NCBI GenBank assembly: GCA_025996865.1
Contig: BNTV01000008.1
Location: 1 to 64,000, forward strand
Reading direction: 5' to 3'
Source of the DNA: Bacteroidia bacterium
Lineage (GTDB): Bacteria > Bacteroidota > Bacteroidia > Bacteroidales > Azobacteroidaceae
DNA length: 64,000 nt
The position numbers were made by a program, and so were the translations under genes. Numbering within the stretch: the stretch's first letter is position 1; each line of letters starts with the position of its first letter. Of this stretch, positions 40,630 through 49,007 are shown one piece after another. The notes below the pieces were generated by a model. That model was not told the DNA's origin and did not search any database. It was given only the letters and a program-made list of their open reading frames with translations.

Positions 40630-40643
40630 AATAATCTTCATTT
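40612..40643. repeat. jetB/jetC junction repeat, copy 2
   Basis: Identical to 36387-36418 over 32 bp. It forms the end of the RhuM gene and lies just before the cassette 2 promoter. Confidence 0.95.
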
Positions 40644-40657
40644 CTAAAAAAAAGTTG

Positions 40658-40665
40658 TATCTTTG
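40658..40665 (+). promoter_or_regulatory. Promoter -7 box of cassette 2
   Basis: TATCTTTG followed by CCGTGCTGAAAA, equivalent in place and flanks to the -7 box after copy 1. Confidence 0.55.
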
Positions 40666-40741
40666 CCGTGCTGAAAAGTATAATTATCTGCATAATTAAA
40701 ATGCTTTTAACAAATGAATTAAATGCAAAATATTTCAATTT

Positions 40742-41281
40742 ATGAAACGTGAAATAACAAACAGAAACAAACATAATGGAATGCGCCCGCAAGATATAGT
40801 TGTGCTACTAAAAATAGTTTGTTTTAAAGACAAACTTTGGAACTATACCGAGTTGGCAAATGCGTTGCTATTGAGTGTCGGCGAGATAAGTAATGCGTTA
40901 GAACGCAACGCTATGGCAGGCTTAGTAAATCCAGAAAAAACGCAGGTCAATCGTTTGGCGTTGCGTGAATTTCTGATTTATGGCTTGAAATATGTTTTTC
41001 CGCCACAGATTGGGGCTTCCACACGCGGCATTCCTACGGCTCATTCTGCTTCACCTGTTAAGGAAAAAATTGCCGAAAGCACAGAAAATTTTGTTTGGAA
41101 ATATTACAAAGGCACACGGCGCGGTAATGCTATCCTACCTCTATATGCCAAAATTCCGCAATTTATCGAAAATGACCGCGAACTCTACGAACTACTCGTC
41201 ATTGTTGATACGCTGCGCATTGGAAAGAGCCGTGAAAGAGAAATTGCAATCGAAGAATTAGATAAAAAATTGAACGCATAA
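40742..41281 (+). CDS. HTH protein, possible antitoxin (cassette 2)
   Basis: 179 residues, homologue of 36534-37070. The winged-helix half (MRPQDIVVLLKIVCFKDKLWNYTELANALLLSVGEISNALERNAM) differs clearly, while the last ~115 residues are nearly identical. The sharp change in similarity at NPEKTQVNRLAL points to recent gene conversion. It adjoins the nucleotidyltransferase gene with a 1-base overlap (TAATG), as in AbiEi/AbiEii-type pairs. Confidence 0.62.
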   Translation: MKREITNRNKHNGMRPQDIVVLLKIVCFKDKLWNYTELANALLLSVGEISNALERNAMAGLVNPEKTQVNRLALREFLIYGLKYVFPPQIGASTRGIPTAHSASPVKEKIAESTENFVWKYYKGTRRGNAILPLYAKIPQFIENDRELYELLVIVDTLRIGKSREREIAIEELDKKLNA

Positions 41282-41991
41282 TGGCAAGCAATATTGACAA
41301 AATAATGGTTGTAGCTGAGGCATTGGGTGATTTGCGCAGTCAAGTAGTTTTTGTTGGCGGCTCGGTGGCGGAACTCTATGCCGCACAGCCCGAACTTTCG
41401 GACATTCGCCCCACGATTGACGTGGATTGTGTTGTTGATATTCAAATTGTTACCTATTCAGATTACGCTCGTTTAGAAGAAAAGTTACGGAAATTGGGGT
41501 TTGCAAACGATACAAGCGAAAATGCACCGATTTGTCGAAAAATATACAGAGGATTTATTGTAGATTTTATGCCTGTAAATCCTGATATTCTTGGTTTTAG
41601 CAATCAATGGTATAAAGCAGGTTACGAAAACCGAATAGAAAAGCAAATGCCTGACAATACAGCGATTTACATTTTCCCTGTGGAATATTACGTTGCCACA
41701 AAATTTGAGGCATTAAACAGCAGAGGCGGCACAGATATTCGCGGTAGCCACGATTGGGAAGATATTGTGTATGTGCTTGACAACTGCGATTATTTTTTGT
41801 TGAATTTACAAAAATGCAAAAATGAGGCTTTGCTTGATTATTTTAAAAATCAATTTAATAAATTATTGAATAATAGCAATATAAGAGAAATAATTTATTC
41901 GGTTTTACCTTTTAATTCAGAAAAAGAACAGGTTGATAAGATTTTTGCAATTTTGTGTAAGGCGTTTAATTTTCAAATTTGTATTATATAG
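41281..41991 (+). CDS. Nucleotidyltransferase, possible AbiEii/MenT-like toxin
   Basis: 236 residues. The nucleotidyltransferase core is VVFVGGSVAELYA (G26, G27, S28) followed by TIDVDCVVD (D47, D49). PVEYYVATKFEALNSRGGTDIRGSHDWEDIVYVLD matches the helical region with a conserved lysine in MNT/AbiEii-like proteins. Such toxins transfer nucleotides to tRNA or proteins. The upstream HTH protein is the likely antitoxin. A copy of its 3' end survives in cassette 1. Confidence 0.72.
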   Translation: MASNIDKIMVVAEALGDLRSQVVFVGGSVAELYAAQPELSDIRPTIDVDCVVDIQIVTYSDYARLEEKLRKLGFANDTSENAPICRKIYRGFIVDFMPVNPDILGFSNQWYKAGYENRIEKQMPDNTAIYIFPVEYYVATKFEALNSRGGTDIRGSHDWEDIVYVLDNCDYFLLNLQKCKNEALLDYFKNQFNKLLNNSNIREIIYSVLPFNSEKEQVDKIFAILCKAFNFQICII

Positions 41992-42014
41992 TAACAAAAT
42001 AAGAAAATACAATT

Positions 42015-42731
42015 ATGACAAAAGATTACCTCATTGCGGCAGAGGATTTTTTCAATAAGGGAGATGCTTATTTGAAAGAAAAAGATTATGACAAAGCGAT
42101 AGAATGTCATAAGAAAGCATTAGAAATAGCCCCCGAATTGTATGGAAAAGATACAATAGAAACGGCGTATAAGCATTTGGGAAAAATTTATTTGGGAAAA
42201 GAAGAATACATTAAGGCAAAAGAATATCAAAAAAAGGCTATTGAAGTAAAACATTCTTTGACAAATGTCGCAGCAATGGCGTATAATAATCGTGGAATTG
42301 CTTTTCTTAATGATAAAAAAGATGAAAAAGCCATCACTTGTTTTAAGAAAGCACTTAAAATAAAGTCGGATTATAAAGAGGCTCAACAAAACTTGCACAA
42401 AGTATATTGCACAAAAGAGGAAATTAAGAAAGCAAAAGAAGAAAAGAAAGTCCTTGAAATAGAGAGTAAATCACAGTCTTTATACAGTACAGGAAATGAA
42501 TATTTTAAAAATAAAAAATACAAGGAGGCAATAAAATATTACCAAAAGTCTATCAAAGTAAAGCCAGATTATGCGGCGGCATACAATAATATGGGGACTG
42601 CATACAGGAATGAGGGAAAAAGCGACGAAGCATTGAAATGTTACGAAAAAGCATTGGAAATCAACCCCAATTATAAAATTGCAGCAGAGAATATTTATAT
42701 GATTAAACGATTAATAAAACAAAAAAACTAA
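42015..42731 (+). CDS. TPR protein
   Basis: 238 residues, very AT- and lysine-rich. Four to five TPR motifs: FFNKGDAYLKEKDYDKAIECHKKALEI, AYKHLGKIYLGKEEYIKAKEYQKKAI, AYNNRGIAFLNDKKDEKAITCFKKAL, GNEYFKNKKYKEAIKYYQKSIKV and AYNNMGTAYRNEGKSDEALKCYEKAL. No catalytic domain or export signal. A scaffold or sensor role in cassette 2 is a guess from context. Confidence 0.85.
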   Translation: MTKDYLIAAEDFFNKGDAYLKEKDYDKAIECHKKALEIAPELYGKDTIETAYKHLGKIYLGKEEYIKAKEYQKKAIEVKHSLTNVAAMAYNNRGIAFLNDKKDEKAITCFKKALKIKSDYKEAQQNLHKVYCTKEEIKKAKEEKKVLEIESKSQSLYSTGNEYFKNKKYKEAIKYYQKSIKVKPDYAAAYNNMGTAYRNEGKSDEALKCYEKALEINPNYKIAAENIYMIKRLIKQKN

Positions 42732-42748
42732 ACTAAACAACAAATAAG

Positions 42749-43621
42749 ATGAGTTACACAGAAAAAATAAAGACAGAATTATCAGAATACAAAGAACAAA
42801 AATATCCCCATTTGGCTAATGGCGAATATACTTACAAAGGTAAAACTGATTATTATCATCACATTTTACCAAAAATTTGTGGAGAATTGAATCTGATTGA
42901 AACATTTCGAAATGATTTTTTGGAAAGTGATTTGTCAAAAATTAAATTTCACCAATATTTTCACCATTTAAATTCTTCACAAGCAATGTGTATCAATTTC
43001 TTTTTCCCATTGTTTATAAAACAAAAACTTGATATAATATTGAAAAAATTCAAACTTGACAACGAAGTAGTGAATTATGTTTCCGTTAAATTTGAAAAAG
43101 AGTCAAATATAGATGATAAAAAACAGATTCGCGAAAAAATTCCAGAACTTAAACAAAATCAAACAATACCCACGAGTTTTGATTTTTATTTTGAAACCCA
43201 ATCTGGTATAAAGTTTTATTTTGAAATAAAATATACTGAGAATGAATTTGGTTGTGCGAAAAAAGACAAGAACTCTAAAGATTATGAAAATAAATATAAA
43301 CTTAAATACGAAAGGATATATGAAGAAGCCGCAAAAGGAAAAATCATTTCTAACGATGAAACTTCCTTTTTAAGTCAATATCAAATAATGAGAAACTTAA
43401 TTCACGTTGACGATAATTCTTATGTTGTATTTGTTATTCCCGAAAAAAACGAAAGAGTTTATTCGCAAGCAACAACAGCCAATAAATTTGTTGTAGAAGG
43501 ATATGAAAAACATGTAAAAGTATTGACTTGGGATAGTTTATATAAATTAATTGATAATCAAAACTTTGATTGTAATTTAAAAAAACATTTTGACGAGTTT
43601 AAACAAAAATACAAATTATGA
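42749..43621 (+). CDS. PD-(D/E)XK-like nuclease, cassette 2
   Basis: 290 residues. PTSFDFYFE (D145) and FYFEIKYTENEFG (E159, K161) give a D-x13-ExK core. HHLNSSQAMCINFFFPLFIKQ matches the PGN_0703-type putative endonucleases. It is a distant relative of the nuclease at 37775, sharing the SSQ and ExKYTE segments but little else, although the adjoining phosphoesterases are nearly identical. Its stop overlaps the phosphoesterase start as ATGA. Confidence 0.75.
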   Translation: MSYTEKIKTELSEYKEQKYPHLANGEYTYKGKTDYYHHILPKICGELNLIETFRNDFLESDLSKIKFHQYFHHLNSSQAMCINFFFPLFIKQKLDIILKKFKLDNEVVNYVSVKFEKESNIDDKKQIREKIPELKQNQTIPTSFDFYFETQSGIKFYFEIKYTENEFGCAKKDKNSKDYENKYKLKYERIYEEAAKGKIISNDETSFLSQYQIMRNLIHVDDNSYVVFVIPEKNERVYSQATTANKFVVEGYEKHVKVLTWDSLYKLIDNQNFDCNLKKHFDEFKQKYKL

Positions 43622-44385
43622 AAATCCAATACGCCTCCGACCTCCATTTGGAATTTCCCGAAAACAGGAAATTTCTAAAAGAAAACCCGCTCAAACCTGC
43701 GGGTGATGTGCTTGTGCTGGCGGGTGACATTGGCTATTTGACTGAATACACGCTTTATGCCGATTTTTGGGATTATGTGTCGGCAAATTTCAGGGAAACG
43801 ATTGTGGCAATCGGCAACCACGAACTTTATACTTATTTCGATTTAGCGGATATTTCCGATGGATTGGTTATGACAATCCGTCCCAATGTAAAGGTGTATT
43901 ATAATGCTGATGTTCAGATAGATAATGTTGATTTTATAGTTTCAACGCTTTGGTCAAAAATTCCGATTGTTGATGCCTATATGACTGAAAAAGGTGTAAA
44001 TGATTTTTACAGAATAATGTACAAAGGCAAACGATTGAGTTACAATGTTTTTAATGAAGAACACGAGCGTTGTTTTGATTTTATCCGTAGGGGCGTTGCG
44101 TGCAACGCCCAAAACACAGAACGAAAAACAGTTGTAGTAACACACCACGTTCCCTCGTTTGCGCTATCTTCGCCCGATTTTGCAGGCAGCCGCATTAACG
44201 GCGCATTTACCACAGAACTTGGCAATTACATTGCCGACAGCCCGATTGATATTTGGATTTACGGACATTCGCACAGAAACATTGACAAAACAATCGGAAA
44301 TACAAAATGCGTAAGTAACCAATTAGGATATGTTTCACACAATGAACATATTGATTTCAATAATGAAAAAATAATTATAATTTGA
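43618..44385 (+). CDS. Calcineurin-like metallophosphoesterase, cassette 2
   Basis: 255 residues with the complete motif set (SDLHLEF, AGDIGYL, GNHELY, THHVPSF, GHSHRN). It differs from the 38824 gene at only a few positions. The stop is followed after ~10 bp by the true jetC start, so in the present arrangement jetC is read from behind this gene. Confidence 0.88.
   Translation: MKIQYASDLHLEFPENRKFLKENPLKPAGDVLVLAGDIGYLTEYTLYADFWDYVSANFRETIVAIGNHELYTYFDLADISDGLVMTIRPNVKVYYNADVQIDNVDFIVSTLWSKIPIVDAYMTEKGVNDFYRIMYKGKRLSYNVFNEEHERCFDFIRRGVACNAQNTERKTVVVTHHVPSFALSSPDFAGSRINGAFTTELGNYIADSPIDIWIYGHSHRNIDKTIGNTKCVSNQLGYVSHNEHIDFNNEKIIII
44087..44110. repeat. Coding palindrome, second phosphoesterase copy
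   Basis: GTAGGGGCGTTGCGTGCAAC plus GCCC, same site in the gene as 39299-39322. Confidence 0.9.
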
Positions 44386-44394
44386 TATAAAAAC

Positions 44395-44422
44395 AATGAA
44401 ATACCTGAATAAAATAATTTTC
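44395..44422. repeat. jetB/jetC junction repeat, copy 3 (true jetC start)
   Basis: Same core as copies 1 and 2 with one C-to-T change (AATTTTCAT instead of AATCTTCAT). From here the reading frame continues into the full jetC. Confidence 0.93.
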
Positions 44423-47400
44423 ATAAACTCTGCCGATAAATCGTTGCCATACTCCGAAGTCAATCTTGACGGCAATGTGCATTTTATTGGAACACAAGGA
44501 GTTGGTAAAAGTACTTTGTTACGTACAATTTTGTTTTTTTACAATGCAGACAAAACAAAACTTGGAATAAAGGCGGGGCAAAAATCGTATGACGAGTATT
44601 ATTTTCCGTACCAAAACTCGTTTATTATTTACGAAGTGCAGACCGACAACAGCGCTTTTTGTGTGCTGACCTTCAAATCGCAAGGCAGAGTAGCATTTCG
44701 TTTTTTCGATTCTGCCTACAACAAAGAAAATTTTATTGACAGCGAGGGCAAAGCGTTTGAAACTTGGGACAAAATTCGCGACAGTTTTGGCAGAAATATC
44801 AGTTACACACGCATTATCAGCAGTTATGAGGAATTTCGCAACATACTTTACGGCAACAATAAAGAACTGCAAAAGGAATTTCGCAAATATGCGCTCATTG
44901 AAAGCAAACAATATCAGAACATTCCCCGCACAATCAGCAATGTTTTTCTGAATACAAAATTAGATGCGGAATTTGTTAAAGAAACCATTATCAAGTCGTT
45001 GAACGAAGACGAAATAAAGATTGATTTGACGACCTATTCTCAACATTTAAAAGACTTTGAAGTCCATTTGAACGATATAAAAAAATGGACAGACAAAAAC
45101 CGTAACGGCGAAAATTCACTTGAAAAACAGGCAGATAAAGTATCAGAACACTATTCTGCACTTAAATATTTGGAACAGGAAAAAGAAGATTTAGCAAAAA
45201 AAATCGGTTGGGCATTGAAAAATGTGAATGAGCAACAACCCAAATTTCAGGAGTTATTGCATTCCGAAACTTTGAAAAAAGGACAAAAACAGGGAAAATT
45301 AGACGAAATCGACAATGATTTTGATAAAAAGAAAGGAAATATTCAAAAAGAAATCGGCGAATTTTCGAGCAAAATAAAAGAAATTTCAACCAAAAGAAAA
45401 GAATATGATTTATTGAATATCAATCAAATAATTGAACGAGTTGCAAAGAAAAATAGTTTAGAACTTGAACAGAAAAATCTTGCAAACGAAAAGCAAATTT
45501 TGACAACCGCATTTGCCGACATTGAAAATCGTTACAATGCTTTGCTTACTCAATTGGCAAACCAATTCAAAGAATTTGAGAATAACAAACACACAGAAAA
45601 AAATACGGCTAATGCTAATTTTACAAATTTCCGAATTGAAATTACAAAACAATACGAAACAATTTTTGAAAACATAAGAACGCAAAACAAAGCGGAACTT
45701 GAGACAGCACAATCGCTTGTAAAAGAGAAAGAAAATGCCATTACAAATCAAAAAATCAAGCGAGCCGAAACCAAAAATAAACGATTTTACGAAACTGAAA
45801 TTGAAGGTTGCAATAAAGATATTTTTGAATTAAAAAGCAAAATTTCAAATGCAGAAAACACTATTGTTCAGGCGAAAAAAGAGCAAAAAAATCTTGAAAC
45901 AGCGTGGCAACTCGAAGAAAAAGGCATAAAAGCAGACAATAACCGTGAAATAGAAAAGCAAACGGAAAAACAGACAAAACTCAAATCGAAAGTCGCTGAA
46001 ATAGAGAACAAAATTGAAAATTGCAAAGATTCGCTTTATGGTTGGCTTGGGCGAGAAATACCCGATTGGCAAAACACAATCGGACAAGTAATTGATGATA
46101 ATGTATTATTTAACAAAAACTTAAATCCGCAAAAAGCTCAATCCGTCATTGCGGGCAACGACCCGCAATCTCCTCTGAATTTTTACGGAATTAATATTGA
46201 TTTACAAGAAATTGGCAAAGAGATAAAAACCATAGCCGATTACGAAAATGAAAAAGTCGAATGGCAAAATCAAATTACGGCAATCCAAAAATCAATTTCT
46301 GCTTTGAACGCTCAAATGGACAAAGATTTGGAAAATTTAAGAAGAAAATATCACACAAAAATCAAAGAGCAGAAAGACATAATTTCACACAACGAATATC
46401 AGAAAACGATAAACACTCCCAAAGTTGAGGCAAAAAAAGTGGAGTTATCAGAACTCGAAAATAAAGCAAAATCGGAAAAGCAAAAATCACTGCAAGATAT
46501 TGAAAATGAAATCAATCGTTTGTCTGAGGGAAAAATAAAAGACGAAGAAAAAGTTGAAAAAATAAAACAAATTATTGAGAAACAACTGAAAGACAAACAA
46601 AAAGAGAAAGAGGCAAAAATTAAAGCGGAACAGCAAAAATTGTTTGATGTTGAAACAGAAATAAATTCGTGCATTCGTGGCAAAAAAACAGAAATTGATA
46701 ACCAAGTAGCCCAAATTAAACAACAGAAAAATCAAGAACTTGACACAAAAGGCGCTGATACAAAACGAATTTCAGAAATTGATTTACGAATTTCGGAATT
46801 GGAAAGCGAACTTGCTTTTATCGAAACAAATCGAGATAAAGTGGCTGAATATAACAAAGATAAACGAGAACTTTTTGACCGTGAAGCAGAGTTCAAAAAC
46901 CAAAAAACAGGCTTTGAAAGCCAATTAGAAACTGAAAAACAGAAATACGAACAGCAAAAATCAAAATTGATTGCCGAACTCGGAGAAATAAAAGCAAATA
47001 TTCAATCTTTTGAGAATAAAATCAATGAGTATAACAATGATTTACAACAATTTGAGTCGTTTTCAAAAACCGAAATTTATACCTCGATAGAACAATTTGT
47101 TTCCGATTTTTCAGAAGAGAACAAAAGCGATTTTTCGTGCGTAAAACTTATTACGGAAATCAACACAAACGACAACTCCAATACAAAGCGATACAACGAT
47201 TTACAAGAAGCAATCAATAAATTTGCAGGCAATTTTTCTGAAAACAACCTTTTCAGTTTCAAAACCAAGTGCATTACACGCGAAGAATATTTTGCCTTTG
47301 CCGACAATTTGAAAGAATTTATTGACGAAAATAAAATCGGCGAATACAAACGGCGTTTTGATGAACGATTTGCTGAAATAATTAAAATAATAGGTAGAGA

Positions 47401-48088
47401 AACTCAGCAACTTATTGAAAAAGAGGGAGAAATAAGTCAAGTAATCAATGAAATAAACAACGATTTTGTTACACGAAATTTTGTCGGTGCAATCAAAAGC
47501 ATGGAACTTAAAACCAACGAAAGCGCCAATGTAATTTATCGCTTACTTGTTGATATTAAGAAATATAATGACGAAAACACACACGATTTAGGTGCGATTA
47601 ATTTGTTTTCGACAGGAAACACAGCAACTGCAAACGAAAAAGCAATTGAATTTCTGAAGCAATTAATCAAAGCCATGTCCGAGACCAAAGAACGAGAAAT
47701 TACACTTTCGGATTCTTTTGAATTACTGTTCAAAATTGTTGAAAACGACAATGATACAGGCTGGGTTGAAAAATTGTCGAATGTCGGTTCGGAAGGGACA
47801 GATACTTTGGTTAAAGCAATGATTAATATAATGTTACTCAATGTTTTCAAAGAACGTGCCGCACGCAAAAACAAAGGCGATTTCTCTTTGCATTGTATGA
47901 TGGACGAAATCGGCAAACTGCACCCCAATAATGTAAAAGGCATTCTGAAGTTTGCCAACGACCGCAATATCTTGCTAATCAACAGCTCTCCAACTTCCTA
48001 TAATGCAGCAGATTACAAATATACATACATTTTACGCAAAGATGTCAATAATAAAACAAGTATCAACAGAATAGTAACTAAAAAATGA
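44396..48088 (+). CDS. jetC: Wadjet-like JetC (SMC/MukB-type ATPase)
   Basis: 1230 residues. The Walker A motif is FIGTQGVGKSTLL at about 31-42. Very long charged coiled coils cover about 235-1000, interrupted near 520-600 by a hinge-like segment (YGWLGREIPDWQNTIGQVIDD). The C-terminal head has a signature-like SNVGSEGTDTLVKAMINIMLL and the Walker B HCMMDEIGKLHPNN. This is the motor that extrudes DNA loops in Wadjet complexes. Its start codon lies in the third copy of the junction repeat. The stop overlaps jetD as ATGA. Confidence 0.85.
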   Translation: MKYLNKIIFINSADKSLPYSEVNLDGNVHFIGTQGVGKSTLLRTILFFYNADKTKLGIKAGQKSYDEYYFPYQNSFIIYEVQTDNSAFCVLTFKSQGRVAFRFFDSAYNKENFIDSEGKAFETWDKIRDSFGRNISYTRIISSYEEFRNILYGNNKELQKEFRKYALIESKQYQNIPRTISNVFLNTKLDAEFVKETIIKSLNEDEIKIDLTTYSQHLKDFEVHLNDIKKWTDKNRNGENSLEKQADKVSEHYSALKYLEQEKEDLAKKIGWALKNVNEQQPKFQELLHSETLKKGQKQGKLDEIDNDFDKKKGNIQKEIGEFSSKIKEISTKRKEYDLLNINQIIERVAKKNSLELEQKNLANEKQILTTAFADIENRYNALLTQLANQFKEFENNKHTEKNTANANFTNFRIEITKQYETIFENIRTQNKAELETAQSLVKEKENAITNQKIKRAETKNKRFYETEIEGCNKDIFELKSKISNAENTIVQAKKEQKNLETAWQLEEKGIKADNNREIEKQTEKQTKLKSKVAEIENKIENCKDSLYGWLGREIPDWQNTIGQVIDDNVLFNKNLNPQKAQSVIAGNDPQSPLNFYGINIDLQEIGKEIKTIADYENEKVEWQNQITAIQKSISALNAQMDKDLENLRRKYHTKIKEQKDIISHNEYQKTINTPKVEAKKVELSELENKAKSEKQKSLQDIENEINRLSEGKIKDEEKVEKIKQIIEKQLKDKQKEKEAKIKAEQQKLFDVETEINSCIRGKKTEIDNQVAQIKQQKNQELDTKGADTKRISEIDLRISELESELAFIETNRDKVAEYNKDKRELFDREAEFKNQKTGFESQLETEKQKYEQQKSKLIAELGEIKANIQSFENKINEYNNDLQQFESFSKTEIYTSIEQFVSDFSEENKSDFSCVKLITEINTNDNSNTKRYNDLQEAINKFAGNFSENNLFSFKTKCITREEYFAFADNLKEFIDENKIGEYKRRFDERFAEIIKIIGRETQQLIEKEGEISQVINEINNDFVTRNFVGAIKSMELKTNESANVIYRLLVDIKKYNDENTHDLGAINLFSTGNTATANEKAIEFLKQLIKAMSETKEREITLSDSFELLFKIVENDNDTGWVEKLSNVGSEGTDTLVKAMINIMLLNVFKERAARKNKGDFSLHCMMDEIGKLHPNNVKGILKFANDRNILLINSSPTSYNAADYKYTYILRKDVNNKTSINRIVTKK

Positions 48089-48951
48089 CAAAAATTCCGT
48101 TACATATTGCAGAGAAATTATTATTGCTCCAGCAAGGTGCAACAATCGCGGCGAGTTCAGCAAAACACGTTATAATTGAAGAACTTGTTGCGGAAAACAT
48201 AGTGCAAAAAAATGGCAGAGTTCAGAAAAAATTATCGCTTGCAAATACAAATTCATTAACTACCTATTTGCAAAATAAATTCGGTATCACTGATTTACAG
48301 CACTATATTGAGATTCTAAAACAAGAAGATCTCACAAGAAGTGATTTCACAGAAGTTTCAAGCAATTCAAAACTTAAACACATTCGTACTTTTAAAGGTT
48401 TTTTGATAAATTGTTATGAACCAATTCAAGCAAAAATCAATGGAAGTGAAACAGTAATCAACCCAACAGCAGGAACTTTTCAATTTATTTACGATTTTGA
48501 GAATTTTGTTATTCCACAAAACATTACGATTGTTGGTATTGAAAATCCCGAAAATTTTCGACACATTGAAAAGCAAAAATATTTATTTGAGAATATACAA
48601 CCTTTATTTGTAAGTCGTTATCCTCAAAATCAAAGCAAAGATTTACTCAAATGGTTACAAATAATTCCTAACAAATACCTGCATTTTGGCGATTTTGATT
48701 TTGCAGGTATTGGAATTTATTTGAATGAATATAAAAAATACCTTGGCAATAAGGCAAGTTTTTTTATACCTGAAAATATTGAACAACTGATTGAAAACTA
48801 CGGAAATAAAGAATTATATGACATTCAAAAAATCAATTTTGACAAACAAACGATTATCGAAGACAATCTTTTAAAATTGATTTTGTTAATTCACAAATAC
48901 AAGAAAGGATTGGAACAGGAAATATTTATAAAACAACTAAATCATAAATAA
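48085..48951 (+). CDS. jetD: Wadjet-like JetD (DUF2220 TOPRIM-type nuclease)
   Basis: 288 residues, shorter than the usual ~350-400. An N-terminal winged-helix region is followed by a TOPRIM-like core: ITIVGIENPENFRHI (catalytic glutamate) and YLHFGDFDFAGIGIYLNEYK (GDxDxxG). JetD cuts small circular DNA once the SMC ring has extruded it. Coupled to jetC by an ATGA overlap. The reduced N-terminal arm may define a distinct Wadjet subtype. Confidence 0.8.
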   Translation: MTKIPLHIAEKLLLLQQGATIAASSAKHVIIEELVAENIVQKNGRVQKKLSLANTNSLTTYLQNKFGITDLQHYIEILKQEDLTRSDFTEVSSNSKLKHIRTFKGFLINCYEPIQAKINGSETVINPTAGTFQFIYDFENFVIPQNITIVGIENPENFRHIEKQKYLFENIQPLFVSRYPQNQSKDLLKWLQIIPNKYLHFGDFDFAGIGIYLNEYKKYLGNKASFFIPENIEQLIENYGNKELYDIQKINFDKQTIIEDNLLKLILLIHKYKKGLEQEIFIKQLNHK

Positions 48952-49007
48952 TTATGCCCACACACGCAGACACAAAGGCGAGCAGGTAACAAAAAAAGAA
49001 TATGAAT

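Larger units (their letters stand above)
34507..49001. mobile_element. Defence island splitting the redox operon
   Basis: About 14.5 kb of co-directional defence-type genes lie between two redox subunit genes that normally adjoin (NuoEF-like and NuoG-like). The island has no period-7 repeats, unlike both flanks, and looks more AT-rich. No integrase or transposase is present inside it. Boundaries are inferred from gene content. Confidence 0.6.
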
